DNA of 64,000 bases from Siphonodentalium dalli (taxonomy: Eukaryota > Mollusca > Scaphopoda > Gadilida > Siphonodentaliidae). The notes below the pieces were generated by a model that saw only the letters and a program-made list of their open reading frames with translations, was not told the DNA's origin and did not search any database. The DNA lies in NCBI GenBank assembly GCA_032622095.1, contig CP136065.1, forward strand, positions 41,639,503 to 41,703,502. The letters are read 5' to 3'. The position numbers and the translations under genes are program-made. This document shows positions 55,685-64,000 of the stretch, in pieces. How positions within the stretch are numbered: the stretch's first letter is position 1; the number at the start of each line of letters is the position of its first letter.

Positions 55685-56423
55685 TAACCCACTTGCAACT
55701 GAGTAGATCCTGGGGCATTACCAGTACGACTTTAAATTGGCTTGCTGACAAACACTGGGGGAGATATGACTTATGTGAGACTTTGTTTTCGGGAACAAAC
55801 AAGGTTTTTTGTCTTGTTTATTTACATGCAATTTTGGTTACAAATTAGTATTCACATCATTGTACTGCTACTCTTGTTTTGATATCTATCCAAATCCAGA
55901 AGATGTATTGCATAAATTTCCTATGATAACCGTCGCTCAGCGTTGCTTGTCTTTTATCGGAAAACCAATCGATGTGTGTCTTTTAAATGGCTATCCTGTT
56001 GGTTTTACACAGTGTATCGTCCAGATGGATATTAGTAACTAAAATAACACGATATCATGATATGAATACTGATTTGTCATTGAAACTGCGTTTGAAGGCC
56101 TAAGCAAGAAGAAAAACCTTGTTTGTCGTTGAAAACAAACCATCTCATATCGAATACACACCTTCTCTTTTATCGGAATGTACCGTCTTTTATCCTCACG
56201 GCGCAGTTCTCAATGACTACAAGGCATTGAGAGATAGCTGAAATTATCTGCAGTTGGGAGTACTGTTAAAAGAAATTGGAAGTCTATTGAAATAACCGGT
56301 GTCTGTATGTGCGTCCAGAAAATGGATTCCAGAAGATAACTTTAGTTTTGGTTTGACTGACACTGGAGACTTTCCCCGCATAGCATTTTGATAGTCCGGG
56401 GGATTCCCCTACAAATGTCACAA
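55685..56423. other. Intron sequence, copy 2
   Basis: Equivalent to 25.5-26.2 kb; no supported gene. Confidence 0.4.
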
Positions 56424-56997
56424 TAAATACACGGAACACACACTTGTGCGAAGGCTTTAGTGAATATGGCACGAGTCGATGACGTCTGGAGGCCTCGAGT
56501 GCTGATATGGTGTAATCGAACGAGTGTCATATACACCAAAGCCTTCCCACAACCGTGTGGTTCTGTGTTTATTACACACCTACCTCAAGCGATGCCAGAT
56601 TCACGATAATTCATGTCTTGTAATCCATATGGAACATGTGTGCCATACAGATTTTAATTATGGCACGCCCAACTCGCGGTTTTCTCTCTTTTATTAGGAA
56701 AAGGTGTGTAATAAATATGTATTTGTAGTAAATACATACACAGAACCACACACTTGTGCGAAGGCTTTGGTGAATATGCAACAAGTCGATGACGTCATAT
56801 AGCACAAGACTCCAGCCTCGAATGCTCATATCGCGAACGAGTGTCATATACTTACAAGCGTGTGGTTCTGTGTTTATTACATATAGTCACACCTACCTCA
56901 AACGATGCCAAATTTATGGTAATTCATGTCTTGTAATCCATATGTGTCATACAGATTTTAATTATGAAATGGCTCGGTTTTCTCCTTTTTATTAGGA
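56424..56997. repeat. Tandem pair of hairpin units, copy 2
   Basis: As at 26,244-26,820, with a few substitutions. Confidence 0.7.
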
Positions 56998-57117
56998 ACA
57001 GGTGTGTTACAAAAAGAATTATTTTTGCCCATGGTTGATGACTGGTTCTAGTACTAGAAGTCGCATTTTCAGCTTCAAATTAACTTTATTGTGAATGTTT
57101 TTCCTTTGTTTTGACAG

Positions 57118-57453
57118 AAACGATTAAATAGGAAGGCCGCAATGGCTAATAAGACGTCGTGGGGTGAGGCAAAGAAAATTAAGGTCGGAGCAGTCCTCAC
57201 GAATGATTTCATGAGCAGCGAAGAGGACTGTTCCGACGATGACAAACTCTATGTGAAAAGAATGCCGTGGAGGTCGGAAGAATGCACGGCATTCTTCCAA
57301 GAACTTTACTCAAAGATTGTGTTACAGTCAACACCGCAGTCAATAAAACAGCAAAAGAAGAGGGTCCGGGACCAAAAAGTGTCAACAAGGGAGCGCCCGG
57401 CAAAGATTGAGGCGAGTCAGGAGTGGGCTGTGAGTGGACCAGAATACGTGTAA
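57118..57453 (+). CDS. Exon y of the unidentified gene, copy 2
   Basis: Open to TAA; differs from copy 1 in FFQELYSK for FFQQLDSK and AVSGPEYV for AVCGPEYV. Since exon x is broken here, this copy is probably not expressed as a whole. Confidence 0.5.
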   Translation, partial: KRLNRKAAMANKTSWGEAKKIKVGAVLTNDFMSSEEDCSDDDKLYVKRMPWRSEECTAFFQELYSKIVLQSTPQSIKQQKKRVRDQKVSTRERPAKIEASQEWAVSGPEYV

Positions 57454-58007
57454 ATCAACACCCTGACTTGTCTCAATCATGTATTATTGTATTTTTGAGA
57501 TGTAAATAAATGAAATGTATTAAATCAATGATTTTTTCTCTCGTGATCCCAGATGTGGAAAGATTGAGGTTTCTGTCAAGAGTTTAGTTGTGCAGCCATA
57601 TAAAAAGTTAAATCAACTTAAAATTTAAATGTAAGTGAATGTTGAAGGTTTGAATTTTTTTCTAACTTCTATCTCACCCGATAACTTATTTGGTTCACTT
57701 TAGACTGGTCAGTGTCTGATGCAGTTTTCCAGGTCAATAAAACATATGATTGTCATATTTATATATTATCCACTTTTGAAAGCTGCTTTTGTTGGTTTTA
57801 ATGTGTTGTATGGTTAAACTGAATACATTTTTTAGAGCAAAATTGACTCCTTCAAAACAACATTTACATGTAGATGTAGATCCAAAAAGCGATCTGACTG
57901 TCATTTTGTGATCAGCGAAAATGCTAAAATTTAGTGCCCCTTTAATTTTCACCCAGTTCGACAATATCCAATGTACTAGTATTCCGATAAACATTAGGAG
58001 CCTTTGA
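57454..58007. other. 3' flank of exon y, copy 2
   Basis: As 27.28-27.83 kb. No gene. Confidence 0.45.
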
Positions 58008-58517
58008 ATAGTTCTTGAAAGAAAGAAAGGAAAAGATTATTCAGAGATTATTTCATGAGGACATTAAAACCAGTCTTCATCTCAATATGTATTCTGAAAT
58101 CCTACCGCTTTTTAAATCATTTATTTTAACATTCGATGCTTACGATGATAAATTTCACAACTCACTACATCACATGTAATTCGGTGCAAACACAGAGGCC
58201 ATACTGAAGACGTACACCAAATTTGATAAAACATCTGGAAAAGAATTCATGGACAAAGTGAAGTGTGCTTACCTCGACACATCCGAGTATATTTTGAAGA
58301 AGTTTCCACTTAACAATAAATTTCTTCAATGTGTTTCTGCCATTGACCCTAAGACAATTGGACATGGGTTGACCAATGAAGCATTCAAGAAACTTGCAAA
58401 ATAATTTCCGACTGTTTTGAATGATGGAAAAATGAATGATTTCTATTTGGAAGCCTCAAAAATTCAGTTGGACCCTACATTGCCAAATGCTCTGGATGAA
58501 AATGGGAACAATATTTA
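58008..58517 (+). pseudogene. hAT-2 transposase body remnant, copy 2
   Basis: As copy 1, with an additional TAA (KLAK-stop-FPTVL) at about 58,403. Confidence 0.65.
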
Positions 58518-58838
58518 TATACATACCGGTAGACGTCTTTGTATAAAAAGAGTGAAAAATTCAAAATTAAACAAATCTTATAAAGTTTTAAGCAAAGGAA
58601 TACTTTGTTGTACAATGTACCGGTATAAGTTGGAAGAATAGAAACAAACTTAATTTGGTCATGACCTTTAGTTATCAGATACTAGTACAGAAAATCACAA
58701 AAAGGAATTTGCTATCTAAAAAGAGTGAAATATGACTAAATTTGCCAATCCGAATAGCACAATTTTAGGCCCCAGATTCACTCTCGAACCATTGGATTTT
58801 CAAAAATTTCCCCGGACCCCCATTCTGCTGAGGTGTAA

Positions 58839-58931
58839 GCAGAATGAGGTCCCCAGAGGGTGAATTTGATGATGCTAGCCCGCTATGCGGGGTAGCATCA
58901 CTAAATTCACCCTCTGGGAACCTCATTCTGC
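58839..58931. mobile_element. Hairpin element, copy 2
   Basis: Same as 28,678-28,770 with one change in the right arm (GGGAACC for GGGGACC). Confidence 0.8.
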
Positions 58932-59040
58932 AAATGACAGACACAATATTTTAAGGCTTGACTGAGGAAGCTGCAGAGTCTGTGCAGACTTCGGAATGTT
59001 CCACAGATGCATGGTCAAAATTACCAAAGGTTAAGAAAAT

Positions 59041-60011
59041 AATTATTGTGGAAACTCCGATTATTTGGACTTAAGATGGCAGTGAATCAGAATCAGAAGA
59101 GAGCGAATCCGACGAAGACGAAAATGGTGACGATGACTGATTGCAATAATCAACAACACCTGTCACATCTGCCAATACCTGGACTGAATTTTTTGTCCAT
59201 TGTGAAATTACCAGATTCAACAAAAGTAATACTGGTCTTGACCACAACATTATTTGTACTAGCATTACAGAGAAATAGAATTCTTGGAACTTTTTCTCAC
59301 TGATGAAGTGTTACAAATGATTGTCTGTCAAACAAACTTATAACTCATCACTGACTCAGAATCACATACTGTACCTATATTGTATATACAAGAAATTGAC
59401 ATTCACAGATAAGTGTGAGATGTATGCATTCATAGGAATTATGATAGGCCAGGGCATTATATGACTACATGTACCTTCGAAACGTGACTATTGTAGTACT
59501 AATCCTTGGATGAGGCATCAAAGGATTGCTGACACCATGACACGTGAATGATTTATATCAATTGTTCACTTCTTGCTCCTGAACGACAACACCTTGGGAG
59601 AGTCCTCACTGAGATAAACTTTTCAAGGTTCTTCGGTTCTTGAATTTGATGTGCTTTCAATTTATGAAGAAATTCAATACATTTCAACCTATCAGCATAA
59701 ATGAAGGTATCATTGCCTTCAAAGGCAGAAATTCTATGAAGCAATATATGCCAAAAAACTATCAAGAGAAGATTCAATAATTGGGTTTAGCTTGCCCGAA
59801 TATAGGGTACACATATGCATGTGACTCATATACTGGGAAAGATGATTCCCGAAGAGTTAAACTCTCGGAGCTAGTGTTGTGAATAAACTTGTCTCATTTT
59901 TGCCATTAAAATACAATTATATTGTACACTTCGACCATTTCTTCATGTTGATCAGCATGGCAGAAAGCCTTTTAAGTTAGATTTGTTTGTCCACTCTGGA
60001 CCGATTCATTT
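59041..60011 (+). pseudogene. piggyBac-type transposase pseudogene, copy 2
   Basis: Same lesions as copy 1; AFKGRNSMKQYMPK is retained. Confidence 0.75.
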
Positions 60012-60022
60012 TTAACAATTAA

Positions 60023-60078
60023 CCCCCCCCCCCCCCCCCCCCCCCAACCCCCCCCCCCCCCCCCCCCCCCCGCCCCCC
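60023..60078. repeat. Long poly-C tract
   Basis: About 54 C with one AA and one G interruption, compared with 16-17 C in copy 1. Confidence 0.9.
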
Positions 60079-60182
60079 GTTAACCCGGTTCCTCGTAGCG
60101 GCAATCCAGAAACTATCACATTACTGTGTACTATTTCTATGCATAATCGAGTCGTTTACGTTACGGAATCAGCCGAAATGAG

Positions 60183-60600
60183 TAGAATGACTGTGGCTGT
60201 CAAGGTCGTTTGCAGTTGCCACGTTGGCGACCGCACAAACAGTTCCCAATATAGACAATGCTTCTGAAATCGGAGACAACAGAGCCGCTCTCATAAAAAG
60301 AGAAAGTTTCTCAGAAACTTGTGACACTTTGTGTGTCGGTAATAAAAAGAACATTATTTTCTAAGGCCAAACAGCCCATGCAAACTTGCGTTTTAGTTCA
60401 AAACAAAATTATGCAGATTAACCCATCAATATCATGAGACGATTTATTGAACATGGGTCCAGTGATGAGGAATTTGAACCTTCCAGTGGAATTGAGTAGA
60501 AGAAATACAAGGTGGTGCTGCCAGTGTGCAAGAAATGTTCAGAAATTCATAAGGAGATCCAAGAGGAGTCCAAGATAAAGTCCTAATGACAATTTTCAGC
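60183..60600 (+). pseudogene. Module copy D: unidentified N-terminal fragment
   Basis: Same as 29,985-30,405. Confidence 0.4.
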
Positions 60601-60948
60601 AATATAACTAGTCAAATAAAGCTTGCCGAATCATATTTGCGATATAGTTTATTATATGGGAAAATTATAACATGGTATAAATATCAGGTCCAATGAAAAA
60701 AAATTAAAATATTTACCTACCTACCTCCCGCTTCCAAAATCTAGGATTGGGATTGGACAAACACAAATATTTTTAATAGTGGCCCAAATAATCTATGATT
60801 TGGGATGTCCTAAATTGATTTAATTTTTGACATGATGTTGATTTCAAAGTGAAATAACGAAAATATGATTTTGTTTTGATTCATAAATGCATAAAACGTG
60901 ATTGATCGCAGTTAATGTCACAAGGCGCAGAAGATATTCTGAGAAAAT

Positions 60949-61149
60949 GTGCAGCATCTCCCAGGAATTGACATAAAGAGTCTACATTCCGATCAAATGG
61001 CGGTTTTGAAAAGCATCTTTATTGAGAGAAATGACATTATGTGTGTTCTTCCAAACGGCTTTGAGAAAAGTCTTCCACATCAGTTATCACCGCTCATTAT
61101 GAGAAAGCTCAGGGAGTGTTACAAAGAATGTGACTTTGTAAAGGCTTGA
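60949..61149 (+). pseudogene. RecQ-like helicase fragment, copy D
   Basis: Peptide identical to copy C (30,751-30,951). Confidence 0.65.
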
Positions 61150-61460
61150 CCAGATACTGTACATATCATTGTTGTGCTCTTATTATTTTTCTGGTGCATG
61201 ATCAGACAGAAGCATTAAAATAACTCAATGTCACTGCTGCATACATGTACATTGGACAATCTAATGAAATAAATGCCAAAATCACAGAGAGATTTGTATG
61301 TGTCGGTAGTACAGAGAGACACATCAACAAACCTACCCACATGACCACTTCACATATTTAATTAAGAGCCTGAACTATTTTAACAATCTGTCATCATGTT
61401 TTGTGTCAACTAAAACAATGGCCACCAACCATTTATACTTCACATTTCAAGTACAAAAAT

Positions 61461-61613
61461 TGAGTGAGTATGCATTCTGGGATAGTTCTTACTCGGGAAC
61501 ACATTACTGTAATCACAATGAGTATGCATTCTGGGATAGTTCTTACTCGGGAACACATTACTGTAATCACAATGATGATGTTGTACATGTAGTTGACTGT
61601 CTGTCAGGGTGAA
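61461..61613 (+). repeat. 144-bp-family repeat with 54-bp duplication, copy D
   Basis: As 31,263-31,415. Confidence 0.7.
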
Positions 61614-61624
61614 TACAAATGATG

Positions 61625-62054
61625 TTAACCCTTTACCCAACAGAACTGCCCTGTGCCAATGCATTCTCTTATATATGCGAGTCGACCATAAGTCGCCTCG
61701 CATATATAAGAGAATGCATTGGCTTAACATATTAAAAATGATAAAATTGTCAAAGAATGTAGAAAAATATTATAAAAATGTAAGAAAAAATTATAAAAAG
61801 TGTTCAAAAAAAGATTTTTTTTAGGCCAATGCATTCTCTTATATATGCGAGGCGACCTACAGTTGTATGGTCGACTCGCATATATAAGAGAATGCATTGG
61901 CACAGGGCATAACTGTAACCATCACAATGTGGTCAATGAACCGGTTCCAATGATATCCATATGTGTATGGTGTTATTGAGACAGACCGAAGATATTTTAG
62001 GCTGTTGAAGCTTTATTTGGGCGTTTTTTGCCGTTTTGTTGGGTAAAGGGTTAA
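61625..62054. mobile_element. TTAA twin-hairpin MITE, copy D
   Basis: As 31,427-31,856; one change in the first hairpin (CATAAGTCGCC). Confidence 0.85.
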
Positions 62055-62097
62055 TCTAGATTGATGAATACAGGACAACAGCCAAACAATGGACATA

Positions 62098-62418
62098 TGG
62101 ACATTGGGCGGGACCTATCTGAATGGATAATGTCACATTCAGCGGGAGTGAAAATGCATTCTGGGAGAGCACTTACTCGGGAGCACATTACTATTACTAG
62201 TATCACGATGAGGATGTTGGAGTGGACTGTCAGAGTGAGTACAAGATGACGTCACTTTGACAGCAGCATAAATTATGCTGCTGTATGATAAAATGCCACA
62301 TGAGTAGACGAATACAACAGAGGTGAGAAAGCAATATGGGATAGTTCTTACTCGGGAACACATTACTATAAACACAGTGAGGATGTTGGAGTGGACTGTC
62401 AGGGCGAATACAAGTGAC
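62098..62418 (+). repeat. Eroded 144-bp-family repeats, copy D
   Basis: As 31,900-32,220. Confidence 0.6.
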
Positions 62419-62428
62419 GTTAGACTAC

Positions 62429-63033
62429 AGTAATGCCCTAATTAACCCTTTACCCAACAGAACGGCCGTGTGCCAATGCATTCTCTTATATATGCGTGTC
62501 GACCATAGGTCGCCTCGCATATATAAGAGAATGCATTGGCTTAACACATTAAAAATTATATAAAATTGTTAAAGAATGTAAGAAAAAATGGTAAAAAGTA
62601 TTAAAAAAAGATTTTTTTTAGGCCAATGCATTCTCTTATATATGCGAGGCGACCTATGGTCGACTCGCATATATAAGAGAATGCATTGGCACAGGGCATA
62701 ACTGTAACCATCACAATGTGGTCAATGAGCCGGTTCCAATGATATCCATATTTGTATGGTTCTATTGAGACAGACCGAAGATATTTTAGGCCGTTGAAGC
62801 TTTATTTGGCCGGTTTTGGCCGGTTTGTTGGGTAAAGGGTTAATCGACTCCCTAACCAGAGCAGAATTATGGGAAACTTTTCAGGATTTAGTCGGAAATA
62901 TGGCTTGTTGCCATTCATTGGAAAGCTCTCGAGATGTTTCCAATGAATGGCAACAAGCCATATTTCCGACTAAATCCTGAAAAGTTACCCATAATTCTGC
63001 TCCGGTTAGGGAGTTGATTAATTAGGGCATTAC
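62429..63033. mobile_element. Fold-back element with nested TTAA MITE, copy D
   Basis: As 32,231-32,835; the nested MITE is 62,442-62,843. Confidence 0.85.
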
Positions 63034-63035
63034 TA

Positions 63036-63201
63036 GTAACGAAATGCCATGTGTAGTCGGATACAGCGGGAGTGAGACACCAATATGGGATTGCTCTCAC
63101 TCGGGAGCACATTACTATTATCGCAATGAGGACTCTGGAGTGGATTGTCAGGTGAGTACAAGATTCCGCCATATTTACAGTAACAAAATACCATGTGTAG
63201 T
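63036..63201 (+). repeat. 144-bp-family repeat unit, copy D
   Basis: As 32,838-33,003. Confidence 0.75.
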
Positions 63202-64000
63202 CAGTGATGTAAGTTTTCCGTTTTTTGCCAGTTTTTCGTTCCGTTCCGGCTTCGGTTTTTTTTTTCTGGCTTCCGATTTTTTTGTCCGATTCTTCGTTAG
63301 TGCTTTCACTTTACCGGATGATGTCAAACAATCTTCCGTTTCAGCACACTGAAAGCATTCCGCGATATTGCTTTACCGACCTCCGGTTATGAATAGCACA
63401 TGTCTATTGTTGTTCTTTTCGCGCCTGGATAATTTCTTAGTCGCATTTTAACAATAACAACAATGAGTATTTTAAATCGAGATTCCCCGATCAATGACGT
63501 GGGATTGAAAAACAAATTCAATTGGTCTTGGCTGGAACAAAAAGATGTTCACGGCGACTTTCTATCCGATTACATTAGGAAAATAAACGTTGCTGGAAAG
63601 GTATTGTGCATTTATTGCGGCGATCACATCAAGTACGGTTCGTCGGGAAAAAAAGCCCTGCACAATCATGCATCGTCGGCAAAACACAACACAAGCAGGA
63701 AAACCTTGGCCAACAACCAACCTCTGCCCAGTGTTTTCACCAGTACACAACTTCTGGAACAGGGTGCTGTGTTGAATTCAAATAAACCTCAGACTGAATC
63801 CACAATGAAAGCTGTGTATGGAGCCCCACCAAATGTGATCACCCCAGGTGAGACTGCTGCTGAACCAAAACCATTGCCTGTTGTACACTTTACGGACAGA
63901 GTTTCTCATGCAGAGGCGCTGATATGCAGCTTTATAGCAGAACATTCTCTCCCGCTATCAGTTATGCCAGGGATCATTAAATTGTCTCAAGAGCTGAGCC
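63202..64000 (+). mobile_element. hAT-1 transposon, 5' part, copy D
   Basis: 5' end CAGTGATGTAAGTTTTCCG (one change from copy C). Runs off the window. Confidence 0.7.
63463..64000 (+). pseudogene. hAT-1 transposase N-terminal part, copy D (partial)
   Basis: MSILNRDSPINDVG, finger VLCIYCGDHIKYGSSGKKAL and the following linker, open to the window end and the same as 33,265-33,802. Whether it shares the downstream frameshift and stops cannot be seen. Confidence 0.7.

Larger units (their letters stand above)
53878..64000 (+). repeat. Second copy of the ~10-kb direct duplication (cut by window end)
   Basis: Starts AAAAATTAATCGC in the middle of the hAT-2 BED exon and follows 23,997-33,795 in order and orientation. 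See the first copy for offsets. Confidence 0.9.

Overview
This is metazoan nuclear DNA, most likely from a bivalve mollusc or another lophotrochozoan. It is AT-rich, its coding pieces are short and flanked by GT/AG splice sites, and most of it is transposon. A dispersed repeat of about 160 bp, ending in a CATGGCAATAGCTC-like flank, looks like the bivalve repeats I know. Species cannot be fixed by reading. There are no bacterial operons, CRISPR arrays, rRNA or tRNA genes that I can see. Few coding pieces look like functional host genes; most are exon fragments or broken transposase genes.

Layout. 1-5.7 kb: two exons of a HECT/G2E3-like gene (675-861, 3920-4135) in introns full of satellite-derived repeats and a TTAA element. 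From 5.7 kb on, one module recurs: [unidentified N-terminal fragment] - [RecQ-like helicase Walker-A fragment] - [144-bp repeats encoding a 48-residue unit] - [65-bp tandem array] - [SAMD3-like exon] - [coiled-coil exon] - [two linker exons] - [BEN-domain exon] - [basic last exon]. Copy A is 5.7-12.4 kb (repeat arrays deleted), copy B is 14.4-23.1 kb, copy C is 30.0-53.9 kb (expanded by insertions), and copy D starts at 60.2 kb and leaves the window. The SAMD3-like part is frameshifted in all three copies where it is seen, while the BEN exons stay open.

A second, much younger repetition lies over this: about 10 kb from 23,997 recurs nearly unchanged from 53,878 to the window end, which implies a tandem (or assembly-duplicated) unit of about 29.9 kb. 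It carries two exons of an unidentified gene, a degenerate hAT transposase, a piggyBac-type pseudogene, twin-hairpin TTAA elements, a fold-back element and the 5' end of a second hAT.

Because the module is repeated, the window holds its own empty sites. Comparing A, B and C gives exact ends and target duplications for several insertions: TTAA for the twin-hairpin element, TA for a CCGCGG-rich element, 6 bp for two hAT-like non-autonomous elements, and a 6.8-kb satellite body that itself contains a nearly intact hAT transposon. An 8-bp duplication flanks another element inserted inside the hAT-1 transposase gene.
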